From the NCBI GenBank assembly GCA_964621525.1, contig CAZUMS010000008.1, positions 65,686 through 129,685 on the forward strand: DNA of 64,000 nucleotides, given 5' to 3'. This DNA is from CAZMGV01 sp964621525 [NCBI: uncultured bacterium]. GTDB lineage: Bacteria; JAGRBM01. Position 1 is the stretch's first letter. Every line of letters starts with the position of its first letter. This document shows, one piece after another, positions 24,240 to 32,832 of this stretch. Under the pieces are notes generated by a model that did no database searches, had not been told where the DNA came from, and saw nothing but the letters and a program-made list of their open reading frames with translations. The position numbers were made by a program, and so were the translations under genes.

Positions 24240-25730
24240 CTACTTCACCGGGTCTGCCCGCGTCGCAGCCCGCCGTGCGGGCATCTTCTTCGAGGTCATG
24301 AACTTCTCGTCCAGCTTCACGCCCACGTACGACAGCGACGGCGGGTAGTTTTTATCCTCGAAGATGTAGCGCAGGTAGCACTTGTGAAAATTGCCGCGGG
24401 CGCCGAGCTTGAGGAAGATCGAGTTCAGCCCGAAGGTGATCCGGTTGAAGAAGATCAGGTCCGGCGGGAGGTTCATGTGCCGGAGCTTCATCGGATCCAT
24501 GATCCGGCTCGCGTCGTTCACCCACTCCTGGGTGAAGACGAACTCCCCGTCGTACAGGAACGGGGCGGCGTGGTAGCAGAAGAAATCCCACATCCAGTCC
24601 TTGTCGTAGTCGCTGCCGGGGAGCACGAGCTTGAGCTTGCGGACGAAGCCGTGGAATTTTTCGCGGTCGCCTTCCACGAGGGCACGGTTCATCGTCAGGA
24701 GGTCGATGATGAACTGGGGCTCGAAATACTTGATGCAGCCGAAGTCGATGAAGGTGATCCCGCCATCCTCGTTGAAGATGTAGTTGCCGGGGTGCGGATC
24801 TCCGTTGAAGACGAAGAACCGGTTCATGGACTCGAACACGAAGTCGTTGAGGACGTAGACGGCCAGTTCCTTCTCGCGCGGGTTCGCCTGCGCGATGAAG
24901 TCGTAGAAGTTGAGCCCGCGCTTGAACTCCTGGCAGAGGACCTTCTTCGCCGAGAACTCGGGGTAAACCCTCGGGATCCGGATCAGCGGGTGGCCCGCCC
25001 AGAGCTCCGCGAACACCTGCTGGTTTCTGAGTTCCTGCCGGTAATCGAGCTCGTCGAGCAGCCGCTCCTTGAGCTCGGCGACAACCGCGTTTGCGTCGAT
25101 GCTCTTGTTGACCGAGCTGATCATGAAGGCGAGGCCCTGCGAGGCCTTCAGGTCGTTCTCGATGGCGGTATCGACACCGGGGTACTGGACCTTCACGGCG
25201 ACATGAGTGCCGTCCCTGAGCTGGGCCTTGTGTACCTGCCCGATGGACGCGGCGGCGAGGGGTTCTTCGTCGAAGTGCCTGAAGAACCTGCCGAGGTCCC
25301 CCTTCAGCTCCGATTCCACGACGCTCCGGACCAGCGAGAAGTCCATGGGCGGCGAGTCCTTCTGTAGCGTCTGGAGCATCTCCTTGGCCTGGGGCGGCAG
25401 ATTGTCGTTCGTGAACGAGAGGATCTGGCCGAGCTTCATGAAGACGCCCTTCATGCTGCCCATCATCTTCGCCGCTTCCTCGGCCGACTTGATGTGATAC
25501 TGCTCTTCGAGGTGCTTCTTGTGCTCGTGGTTCGCAACCGCCTGGCGGAGCCGGAGCCAGATCTTCCGGAAGACGGACTTCGTGACCAGCGAACCGATCT
25601 GCGTCGTCCGCGAGGTCATGGAGGTCGAGATCCCCGCCTCGTTCCGGTGGGAAACCGCGCGGTAGTACCAGAAGACGGCGCTGCCTGCCGCCAGAAGTCC
25701 GAAGATCACATAAATCAGGTTGGTATCCAT
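24240..25730 (-). CDS. ABC1/UbiB-family kinase-like protein
   Basis: 496 residues from ATG 25730, which starts an N-terminal membrane helix (IYVIFGLLAAGSAVFWYYR). The family landmarks are present: KxGQ in FMKLGQILSFTND, the Ala-rich loop in LAAASIGQVHKAQL, the catalytic Lys in HVAVKVQYPG, and FNGDPHPGNYIF with FIDFG. UbiB-like proteins are ATPases needed for ubiquinone or other lipid metabolism. An extra 33 codons upstream of the ATG are a shadow. It follows the metal-uptake operon by 55 bp on the same strand. Confidence 0.9.
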   Translation of the reverse strand: MDTNLIYVIFGLLAAGSAVFWYYRAVSHRNEAGISTSMTSRTTQIGSLVTKSVFRKIWLRLRQAVANHEHKKHLEEQYHIKSAEEAAKMMGSMKGVFMKLGQILSFTNDNLPPQAKEMLQTLQKDSPPMDFSLVRSVVESELKGDLGRFFRHFDEEPLAAASIGQVHKAQLRDGTHVAVKVQYPGVDTAIENDLKASQGLAFMISSVNKSIDANAVVAELKERLLDELDYRQELRNQQVFAELWAGHPLIRIPRVYPEFSAKKVLCQEFKRGLNFYDFIAQANPREKELAVYVLNDFVFESMNRFFVFNGDPHPGNYIFNEDGGITFIDFGCIKYFEPQFIIDLLTMNRALVEGDREKFHGFVRKLKLVLPGSDYDKDWMWDFFCYHAAPFLYDGEFVFTQEWVNDASRIMDPMKLRHMNLPPDLIFFNRITFGLNSIFLKLGARGNFHKCYLRYIFEDKNYPPSLSYVGVKLDEKFMTSKKMPARRAATRADPVK

Positions 25731-25785
25731 AAGGGGCGCCGATTGTAGGTACAGCCGCCGGGGAAGGAAAGGAGGGGGTTCGGTG

Positions 25786-26610
25786 TCAGTCCTTCCTCCG
25801 GAAGAGGAGGGCGGCGAGATAGCCCGCAAGGGCCGTCCCGGCCATCGAAGGTCCGGTCGGGAGATCGAAGACGAACGACAGGTAGTAGCCCAGGGCGGCC
25901 GAGAGGGCTCCAGCTCCCGCCGCGATCGCAGATGCGGTTCTCAGGTTTCCGGCCAGAAGGAGAGCGGTCGAGGCAGGGAGCACCGAAAAGGCAAAAACGG
26001 CCAGCGCCCCCAGGATTTTCGTCCCGAGGGCGATGACGCCACCCATGATGAACCCCTGGAGGGCGATCCAGCGCCGCACTGGCAGTCCGATAACGGCGGC
26101 GGTATCCGGATCGTAGGCGGTCAGGAGGAACCGCTCCCTGAACAGGTACGCAAGCCCTGCCGCCAGAGCAGCGGCTCCGGCAAAGAGATACATCTCGTCT
26201 GCTGTGGCCGTCACTGCGTCCCCGTAGAACGCCTGAACGACGTGCCGGGTTTCGATCCCGAGGAGCCGGCTTGCGATCAGGGTGAGGGCGGATGAACCGA
26301 TCATGGCGGCGGCCAGTACGGCATCTCCCGGAAGCCTTTTGCCGGAGCCTGACAGCGAGAACAGGGCGGCCCCGGCAATGCCGGTCAGAAACCCAGCCAC
26401 CATCGGCAGGTGATCGTGGGGGTCTCCACTGGCCAGAAAAAGCGAGACGACAGCCCCGAAGCCCGAGAGCTGCGAAACAGCTGAACTGGCGAAGGATTTG
26501 CGGGCCAGGACGATCCGGACCCCCAGATAACCGAGCAGCGCCCCGCCGATCATGGAGGTGATGACGGCGTCGCGCCAGAAATCGAAACTCTCCCAGAAGG
26601 AGGGGGTCAC
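25786..26610 (-). CDS. znuB: Metal ABC transporter permease (ZnuB-like)
   Basis: 274 residues, seven or eight predicted membrane helices (for example VITSMIGGALLGYLGVRIVL and ALAVFAFSVLPASTALLLAG), the family length. ABC-3 permeases of this type move Zn, Mn or Fe ions. It overlaps the ATPase gene by 4 bp (ATGA-type) and is the last gene of the operon running porin, znuA-like, His-rich lipoprotein, znuC-like, znuB-like. Zinc is inferred from the His-rich partner. Confidence 0.88.
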   Translation of the reverse strand: MTPSFWESFDFWRDAVITSMIGGALLGYLGVRIVLARKSFASSAVSQLSGFGAVVSLFLASGDPHDHLPMVAGFLTGIAGAALFSLSGSGKRLPGDAVLAAAMIGSSALTLIASRLLGIETRHVVQAFYGDAVTATADEMYLFAGAAALAAGLAYLFRERFLLTAYDPDTAAVIGLPVRRWIALQGFIMGGVIALGTKILGALAVFAFSVLPASTALLLAGNLRTASAIAAGAGALSAALGYYLSFVFDLPTGPSMAGTALAGYLAALLFRRKD

Positions 26611-27269
26611 CGCTTGGCCTCCGACAGTTCGATGAGGCCCTGCTGCCAGTCGAGATGGAGCCAGTGCGGAGTGATCTCAGCTGCTCCGGCCCGGTCGTGA
26701 GAGACCATCACGATGGCGCAACGCCGGGCTCCTGTAAGGGTCTGGAGCAGCCTGGTGATCCGGCTTTCCGATTCCCGGTCGAGACCGGACGCCGGTTCGT
26801 CCAGAACGAGGAGGTCAGGTTCCAGTGCCAGGGCCCGGGCGATCAGCACCCGTTGCTGCTGGCCACCCGAAAGTGACCTGAACAGCATGGATGCCCGGTC
26901 TTCCAGTCCCACCGTGCCCAGCGCGTCAGCCGTTCGCCGGGTGATTCCGCCATGGTCACGCCGGTACCAGGTCTGGACGGAGGTCAATGGGTGAGAGACT
27001 ACCTCCGCTGCAGTCAGAGGATAGAGGGGATCCAGCCGGCTTTTCTGGGGGACATATCCGATTCTGGGGCGCCCGCCTGTGTACCGGAACCGGCCTCCGG
27101 CCGGAGGGATCAGTCCGCAGAGGGTCCGGACGAGCGTGGATTTGCCGCCGCCATTGGGGCCGAAAACAGAAAGGGCTTCTCCACGGTTCAGGGAAAAGTT
27201 CAGGGGCCCCAGCCTGCTCTGGCCGTATCCGAGATACAGGCCGTCGGCCTCGAGCAGCGGCGGGTTCAT
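26607..27269 (-). CDS. znuC: Metal ABC transporter ATP-binding protein (ZnuC-like)
   Basis: 220 residues. Walker A GPNGGGKSTLVRTLCG, Q-loop YVPQKSRLDP, ABC signature SLSGGQQQRVLIARAL, Walker B LLVLDEPASGLD and switch His in VMVSHD are all intact. It pairs with the adjacent permease and substrate-binding protein. It starts 27 bp after the His-rich lipoprotein gene. Confidence 0.92.
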   Translation of the reverse strand: MNPPLLEADGLYLGYGQSRLGPLNFSLNRGEALSVFGPNGGGKSTLVRTLCGLIPPAGGRFRYTGGRPRIGYVPQKSRLDPLYPLTAAEVVSHPLTSVQTWYRRDHGGITRRTADALGTVGLEDRASMLFRSLSGGQQQRVLIARALALEPDLLVLDEPASGLDRESESRITRLLQTLTGARRCAIVMVSHDRAGAAEITPHWLHLDWQQGLIELSEAKR

Positions 27270-27296
27270 GAAAGCGCCCTGCGGATACCGGGCGCG

Positions 27297-28103
27297 TCAG
27301 TGGCTGTGAGCCTGGGCGCTGAAGGCGGCCGAGAGATTGTCCAGAAAGGCCTCAAGGGCGTCAGCGTTAGCCGATTCATGTGAAATGACAACGGTATCCG
27401 CCGGGGATTCTTCCAGAGCACAGACGTCAATTCCGGAGAACAGGCCGCCCGTGTCCAGAACCAGATGGATCTCCGCGGTCTCCCCGTGAGCTTCCAGATG
27501 CGCGTCGGCTTCAAGGGCGGCCAGGTCGTGGATTTCTTCGTCGACTTCGACGATCACCGTCACAGGATCGCCACAGTCAGCGGTTCCTTCGAAATAGAGC
27601 GCGAGGTCTTCGATCTCCGTTTCCGGCTCGTTCTGGCTGTCGCCATGAGAGGGAAGAAGACCGATCAGGAGCCCGGTATACTCTCCGATGGCGACATCGG
27701 AAATTGCCGTAAGGTCCAGTTCGCCGCCGGTGTCGAACGGATGGCCCAGCAGGTTCACGACGATAGCGGCCTCGTGGTCGCCGCCGTGTCCGTCTTCCTC
27801 ATGGTCTTCGTGGAGCGACACGAAAACGTCAGGGGCCGTGAATCCGGCGCTATGGCTGTGGGAATGGCCGCCTTCGTCTTCTGTCTCTGTTTCGGCCGGG
27901 ACGACTTCCGGCATCGCGAGGCTGACGACGAAGACGTCCGGCAGTATTTCTGCCGGAACCGCAGCGCCATCGGACATCTCGCCGGTCCCTTCGACCGAAA
28001 GGGTAAGGGCTAAGCTGCCTGTCCCGCGTCCTTCACCAACGCAGGATGCAGCCAGAAAGACCGGCACTACCGCGGCCGAAAGCCAAAAGTTCCGAATACC
28101 CAT
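27297..28103 (-). CDS. His/Asp/Glu-rich lipoprotein in metal-uptake operon
   Basis: 268 residues. An N-terminal signal peptide ends in a lipobox (FLAASC, Cys about 21). The mature protein is acidic and has two His clusters: GGHSHSHSAGF at about 78-88 and LHEDHEEDGHGGDHEAA at about 96-112, plus a C-terminal QAHSH. The latter half has DLAALEADAHLEAHGETAEI. I know no exact family; the composition suggests a metal buffer or chaperone that loads the substrate-binding protein. It lies between the znuA-like and znuC-like genes, which supports a role in metal transfer. Distinct from ZinT and AztD by eye, but I cannot exclude them. Confidence 0.72.
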   Translation of the reverse strand: MGIRNFWLSAAVVPVFLAASCVGEGRGTGSLALTLSVEGTGEMSDGAAVPAEILPDVFVVSLAMPEVVPAETETEDEGGHSHSHSAGFTAPDVFVSLHEDHEEDGHGGDHEAAIVVNLLGHPFDTGGELDLTAISDVAIGEYTGLLIGLLPSHGDSQNEPETEIEDLALYFEGTADCGDPVTVIVEVDEEIHDLAALEADAHLEAHGETAEIHLVLDTGGLFSGIDVCALEESPADTVVISHESANADALEAFLDNLSAAFSAQAHSH

Positions 28104-28117
28104 GATCGTACCCTCGT

Positions 28118-29044
28118 TCAGTTGGAATTCTTCCGGGAAAAACCGGTTTCCAAGGCTTGAACCAGTCTTTCAAGAAACTCGATGTAGGTAGCGCTACCCG
28201 CCGCACCCACATCGCCCGGGATGACCACGACGGGTATATCGGCCTTGGCCGCGACAATTTCGGCAGTTTTCAGGTCATGCCAGGGTTCGGTAATGACGAG
28301 GGCGGTTTTCCGTTCGCGCATCGCGGAAATGAGGCCGGCAACATGACTGGGACTAGGCGAAACACCTGGCAGCGGTTCGATGTATCCGCTTTCGACCAGG
28401 CCCAGCCAGTAAGTCAGATAGCGGAGGCTGTCGTGATAGCAGACCACCTCCTTGCCCCGGTATGCCGACATCCGTTTCAATGCTCCGGCGGAGAACGTGG
28501 CGAGCTTTTCACGGAAAAGAGCGAGATTGGCCTGATAGTTGCCGGCATGTTCCGCATCGATCTGCGCCAACCGTTCGGCAATGGCTGAAGCGATCCTGAG
28601 ACCATAATCCGGGTTGTAGATGAAATGGGGGTTCCCGCCCGGATGAATGTCCCCCATCCGCCGGTCCACAGGGCCTGAAGGAATACCGAGCAGAGGCCCG
28701 GCATAACGGGAAGCATCCAGATTCCCCGGTTTCCCCGGCTGAATATCCCCATTGCGGGCATTCAGCAGCAGGGGTGGCAGCCACCCGATCTCGAGTTCAA
28801 GCCCATTGTGGACAAGCAAATCTGCACGACGAAGTTTCAGGATGAAGCTCGGCCGTCCGTCGACATAGTGCGGATCTTCGTTGAACGAGGCCAATGACTC
28901 GACCTGTACGAAATTTCCGCCGACTTCACGGGCCAGGCTTGCCAGTCCGGGAGTCGTGGTTACGATCTTCGTCGCAGCGGACGCACCGCCGGGGAGAAAG
29001 ACTGCAAGCGCCGCAATCAGTACCGGAAACATCTGTTTTTTCAT
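28118..29044 (-). CDS. znuA: Periplasmic metal-binding protein (ZnuA/TroA-like)
   Basis: 308 residues from ATG 29044; the signal peptide MKKQMFPVLIAALAVFLPGG ends at ASA. A cluster A-I solute-binding protein. Likely metal ligands: His in NEDPHYVDGRPS, His in GGNPHFIYNPDYG, His in VCYHDSLRYL, and the acidic ITEPWHD. No long His-rich loop is present, unlike many ZnuA proteins; that feature instead sits in the separate lipoprotein next door. The ATG at 29044 is 10 bp after the porin gene stop. Confidence 0.88.
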   Translation of the reverse strand: MKKQMFPVLIAALAVFLPGGASAATKIVTTTPGLASLAREVGGNFVQVESLASFNEDPHYVDGRPSFILKLRRADLLVHNGLELEIGWLPPLLLNARNGDIQPGKPGNLDASRYAGPLLGIPSGPVDRRMGDIHPGGNPHFIYNPDYGLRIASAIAERLAQIDAEHAGNYQANLALFREKLATFSAGALKRMSAYRGKEVVCYHDSLRYLTYWLGLVESGYIEPLPGVSPSPSHVAGLISAMRERKTALVITEPWHDLKTAEIVAAKADIPVVVIPGDVGAAGSATYIEFLERLVQALETGFSRKNSN

Positions 29045-29054
29045 GATGAATACC

Positions 29055-30335
29055 TCAGAAGGGGTGGGCTCCGTGGGCCCCGATACCGAACTGGAACTGC
29101 CCGAAAACTTCATGGACGCCGTTCACGCCGGGGAGCCGTTCCTTGTCGTAGTTGTATTGCAGGCGAAGCCGGAAAAACTCGGACAGATACCAGCTTCCGG
29201 AAATGCCGGCGCGCCACTGTTCGGTTCCTGAATGGAAAGGCGCGAGTTCCGTATTCACGAAAACCGGCGGATTCGGTCCCTTCAGCTCCGAGGGAACTCC
29301 CTGATAATCGAACCGGACGGCGGCGCCCCAATGACGGTGGAAACGAGCCTCTAGCCAGCTATAGAGACCGCCTTCACTCAGGCTTCCGCCGGGGAGTTCC
29401 GCGAGGCGCGCAATGTACTCGGCCTGAAAGGCGAGATACCGGCTGGAGGCTGTGTCCCGCCACTTGAGGTACAGATCCGTCCCCCAGAATCTGGTCCGGT
29501 TGTATTTGCGGTTTGCCGGGCCTCCGGAATCGTTGGGGCCCTGGGTAAAAGAACCACCGAACTGGAAGTAGAGGTTATCAGTGAGATCCCAGTATTGCTT
29601 GAGATGAACAGTGGTCACGAAATCGTCGAGGCCGCTGGTTTCGTCGGCCGGAACTCCAAAACTCGATTCGTTATCCGCCGTCTGGAAGGCTCCGATGATC
29701 TCGGCATACCAGGGCAGGGGGAGAAGAATGGAGCCCTGCAAGCCGAGTCCCCGGAGGTTCTCGCCGCTGAAGAACCGCCGGTTCGCGAGCGGCATGTCGG
29801 CGAAGGGGGTCACCTCCAGAAAGTGAAGCGTGTTAAACCGGCCAAAGGGCGCATAGAACTGGCCGGCCTTGAACTGAAGACCCGCCGGAAGGTCGAGGGT
29901 CGTCAGATAGCCTTCCTCGATTTCGACGCCGTCCCGGCCGAACGCCAGGAAAATATCCGCCCGTACATGCGGATCTACGAACGCCTGAAGCGCCAGTTCA
30001 AGTTCCTGGAGCTGGATGGAGAATCCGTCCTGGGTCGAATGGGGTTCGTGGGCATCCAGACGGAAGGTCGGAGTCCTGGAAAAGTAGTTGAAACTCTGGG
30101 TCCAGATTGCCGAGACATCTATGCGTCCGGCATCCGACTGGATCGAGGGTTTTCGCAGGAAATCGGCGAACGCACTGGTATTTCCCGCAGGAGCCGGAAG
30201 CGCCTCCTGGGATTCCTGACTCAGTGCTGGAGAGGACCAGAGGAAAAAGATGCAGAGCACCAGATGGAATGGCCGCAGAATAAAAGGGATAGGCTTCACG
30301 TCCGCTCCGTTCATTAATGCAATGATATGCAACAA
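29055..30335 (-). CDS. Outer-membrane porin-like protein heading the metal operon
   Basis: 426 residues. A signal peptide (IPFILRPFHLVLCIFFLWSS) is followed by a beta-rich porin: AGQFYAPFGRFNTLHFLEVT and RGLGLQGSILLPLPWYAEII resemble the eyelet and strands of phosphate- or carboxylate-type porins. It ends in Phe, an outer-membrane sorting feature. Start is ambiguous; ATG at residue 8 is possible. As the first gene before the periplasmic binding protein it may allow metal entry across the outer membrane; this is inference. Confidence 0.75.
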   Translation of the reverse strand: MLHIIALMNGADVKPIPFILRPFHLVLCIFFLWSSPALSQESQEALPAPAGNTSAFADFLRKPSIQSDAGRIDVSAIWTQSFNYFSRTPTFRLDAHEPHSTQDGFSIQLQELELALQAFVDPHVRADIFLAFGRDGVEIEEGYLTTLDLPAGLQFKAGQFYAPFGRFNTLHFLEVTPFADMPLANRRFFSGENLRGLGLQGSILLPLPWYAEIIGAFQTADNESSFGVPADETSGLDDFVTTVHLKQYWDLTDNLYFQFGGSFTQGPNDSGGPANRKYNRTRFWGTDLYLKWRDTASSRYLAFQAEYIARLAELPGGSLSEGGLYSWLEARFHRHWGAAVRFDYQGVPSELKGPNPPVFVNTELAPFHSGTEQWRAGISGSWYLSEFFRLRLQYNYDKERLPGVNGVHEVFGQFQFGIGAHGAHPF

Positions 30336-30339
30336 CGGG

Positions 30340-30395
30340 ACGGGCAGTCTTAGGATATAATTGCAAACCTTGTCAATAGCGAACGGTGGGAAGCA
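30340..30395 (-). promoter_or_regulatory. Candidate promoter/operator of the metal-uptake operon
   Basis: On the minus strand a perfect TTGACA lies about 50 bp upstream of the porin start, followed by AT-rich sequence with TTGCAA and, closer to the gene, an inverted TGCA-N6-TGCA. A Zur- or Fur-type operator is plausible in an operon for metal import but the match to a known box is not clear. Confidence 0.35.
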
Positions 30396-30412
30396 GGAAG
30401 TGGCTGAAAGCC

Positions 30413-31729
30413 TCAGTCCCCGGACTCATCGCCGTCTGCGGTTTTCCGGACGGGGACGGAGACGCGATCCAGGCCGAATATCTGCTGGACAGCAGCGACC
30501 GCCTGGCCGTCGCCGAGTTCGGACTCTTCTTTCTTGAGGAGAGTGATCGGCTCATGAAGGAACTTCTTCATCAGCGACTGGGTGAGGTAGTCGATCTTCT
30601 CGGAGAGTTCGGGGGAAAGGTCGGTGCGGTTTCCGATCACCCGGGCGATCTCGGCTCGCCGGATATCGTCATACTTGTTCTGAAGCTGACGGATTGTGGG
30701 GACGACCTTGAGGCTCTTCAGGAACAGGGGAAATTTTTCGACCTCTTCGGCGACAATGTGCTCGGCCTTTTCGGCCTCCGCATGCCGGTTCTGGAGATTG
30801 CGGGCGACAACCCGGTCCAGGTCGTCGATGTCGTAGAGGTAGCAGCCTTCGACCTCCCGGACGTCTGGGGCGATGTTCCGGGGCAGGGCGATGTCGATAA
30901 GGAATACCGGGCGGTAGCGGCGGGCCCTCGCAACTTCCTCGATCAGCTTCCGGTCGATCAGCACTTCCGGAGCGGCCGCCGACGCGATTACGACGTCGGA
31001 TTTCACGAGGTGTTCCCGGAGATCTCCGAGCGTCGCCGCCTGTCCACGGAACTCCTCGGCAAGTTTGAGGGCGTTCGGCAATGACCGGTTCACTACCGTG
31101 ATCGATCGCAGTCCGCCGGAAGAAAGCAGATGCCGGGCCGTGAGTTCGGCCATCTCGCCGGCACCGAGCAGCACAGCGCTCCGCTCACTGAGGTCGGCGA
31201 ATATCTCTCGGGCGAGCTCGGCCGCGGCATAACCGATGGAGACGGCGTTCTCTCCGATGGCGGTTTCGGTGCGTACACGCTTCCCAACGCTGAATGCCTT
31301 GTGAAAGAGCTTGTTCAGGACGAGTCCGGTTGTGTTCACCTCAGCTGCGGCCTGATAGGCGTCCTTGAGTTGCCGGAGGATTTGCGGCTCGCCAACCACC
31401 ATGGAATCGAGCGAACTCGCCACCCGGAACAGATGCCGGACGGCGTCTGTCGAAAGGTAGGCGTAGCTGTGTTCCCGAAGGATCTCTTCCCGGACCGTGC
31501 ACCGCCCGGCGATCTCCCGGTAAATGCTCTCGGCAGCCTGTCCTGCGGACGGCGAAACGCTGACGAATTCCGTCCGGTTGCAGGTGGAGATGACGACAAA
31601 CTCCTGGATGTTGTGGAGGCCAAGGATATCTTTTGCGGTTGCCTGCGCCCGTTCCGGGGGAAATGCGAGCCGTTCGCGGAGTTCCACGTTCGCGGTCCGG
31701 TGATTGACGCCGACGAGCGCGATCTCCAC
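30413..31729 (-). CDS. hemA: Glutamyl-tRNA reductase
   Basis: 438 residues. First step of C5 tetrapyrrole synthesis, reducing glutamyl-tRNA to glutamate-1-semialdehyde. It has VGVNHRTANVELRERLAF and the catalytic Cys region FVVISTCNRTEF, the NADPH domain with AVLLGAGEMAELTARHLL, and a C-terminal dimerisation helix. It follows a HemX/CcsA-like gene by 2 bp, a common arrangement. Confidence 0.96.
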   Translation of the reverse strand: MEIALVGVNHRTANVELRERLAFPPERAQATAKDILGLHNIQEFVVISTCNRTEFVSVSPSAGQAAESIYREIAGRCTVREEILREHSYAYLSTDAVRHLFRVASSLDSMVVGEPQILRQLKDAYQAAAEVNTTGLVLNKLFHKAFSVGKRVRTETAIGENAVSIGYAAAELAREIFADLSERSAVLLGAGEMAELTARHLLSSGGLRSITVVNRSLPNALKLAEEFRGQAATLGDLREHLVKSDVVIASAAAPEVLIDRKLIEEVARARRYRPVFLIDIALPRNIAPDVREVEGCYLYDIDDLDRVVARNLQNRHAEAEKAEHIVAEEVEKFPLFLKSLKVVPTIRQLQNKYDDIRRAEIARVIGNRTDLSPELSEKIDYLTQSLMKKFLHEPITLLKKEESELGDGQAVAAVQQIFGLDRVSVPVRKTADGDESGD

Positions 31730-31731
31730 GG

Positions 31732-32601
31732 TCAGTGCCCTCCGCCGGTCTGTGCGGGTTCGTGGGGGGATGCGGTACCGTGAAACGACATCTGGCCACT
31801 ATAGAGCCGGAGCATCTTGGCGCTCAGAAATCCGGAGATGGCGATGGAGAAGCAGACGATGGATCCGATAGCCGCCCGCTTGGCCCCTATCGTCCCGGCA
31901 GAGCGGGCGACGATGAGGGCGCTGTAGAACATCCAGCTCAGCAGGAACACGACAATCATCGGATCGGAAAAGGCGATCTCCTGTCGGAGGGCAAACACCT
32001 TGATGATGCCCATGGCAAGCCCGGCCGAGAACAGGCCGTAACCCCAGTTGATCCCCAGCCGGTTGATCCGGTCCAGAGTATCCAGCGGCGGGAGCAGACG
32101 GCGGTTTACCGGCAGGCGGCGCTTCAGGCGCCGGTCCTCGATCGCATAAAGACCTGCCGCCGTCGCTGCAATGCTGAAAAGACCTGCACCCATGGCCGAA
32201 GCAACGACATGTATGGTCGTCCAGATGACGACGATGGCGTCTCTTTCCTCGACCATCACCCGGTCTCCGGCGGCGATCAGCCCGAGCGTGAGGTGAACGG
32301 CGGCCAGTGGCACGGCGATGGCTCCAAGCGTCCGGGTCTTAAAGCGGTTGTAAAAAACAAGGTAGAGCCCGACGGTGCAAAGCGACAGGAAGACGAACAG
32401 GTCGGCACTGGTTCCAAACAGCGGCACCCGGTCCACCACATGGGCGTAGGCAAAAGCGATGGTAACCGTCGCGCAGCCGCCAATGGTCGTCCACCGGGCG
32501 ATCTTCTCCCAGGTGGCATTCGGCATCGTCAGCAACCAGATATGCGCGACGGCCGAAACCAGCAGGAAGTGATAGGCGATGATCAGCAGGGGCTTGAACA
32601 A
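31732..32601 (-). CDS. HemX/CcsA-type cytochrome c assembly membrane protein
   Basis: 289 residues with about eight membrane helices. A His in HLTLGLIAAG and the Trp-containing IVVIWTTIHVVASAMGAGLF and GLFSAGLAMGIIKVFA match the CcsA/HemX (heme handling) family; the usual WWD-like tryptophans are only partly present. It precedes hemA by 2 bp, so it probably supports heme synthesis or export to cytochrome c maturation. Confidence 0.85.
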   Translation of the reverse strand: MFKPLLIIAYHFLLVSAVAHIWLLTMPNATWEKIARWTTIGGCATVTIAFAYAHVVDRVPLFGTSADLFVFLSLCTVGLYLVFYNRFKTRTLGAIAVPLAAVHLTLGLIAAGDRVMVEERDAIVVIWTTIHVVASAMGAGLFSIAATAAGLYAIEDRRLKRRLPVNRRLLPPLDTLDRINRLGINWGYGLFSAGLAMGIIKVFALRQEIAFSDPMIVVFLLSWMFYSALIVARSAGTIGAKRAAIGSIVCFSIAISGFLSAKMLRLYSGQMSFHGTASPHEPAQTGGGH

Positions 32602-32792
32602 GATCGATTACCTGATTCCCAAGCGTTTCACGGGCTTCGTAGTAACGTCCAGTATCCCCAAATTACCGGCTCGATCAATAACCCCGCTCTTACATTTCGG
32701 GGAAGGGCCTGATGAAACGAAGGGTTACGCAGATTCGGCAAGCTTCCACGGGCCGAGGATTCTGCCGGAATGGATTTACGTTGAGGCCCAAA

Positions 32793-32809
32793 TTGTATAC
32801 AATGTACAA
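32793..32809. promoter_or_regulatory. Palindromic operator upstream of the GntR regulator
   Basis: TTGTATACAATGTACAA contains the perfect palindrome TTGTATACAA, matching the TnGT...ACnA half-sites known for FCD-type GntR regulators. It lies about 25 bp upstream of the regulator start, between it and the divergent hemX-hemA operon. Autoregulation is likely. Confidence 0.6.
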
Positions 32810-32832
32810 AGGGCCTTCGGAGATTCAGTAAC

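Noticed and set aside
31735-32712. 325-codon plus-strand frame opposite the HemX/CcsA gene
   Set aside because: Highly charged and Arg/Gly-rich with no motif; the opposite strand encodes a clear membrane protein.
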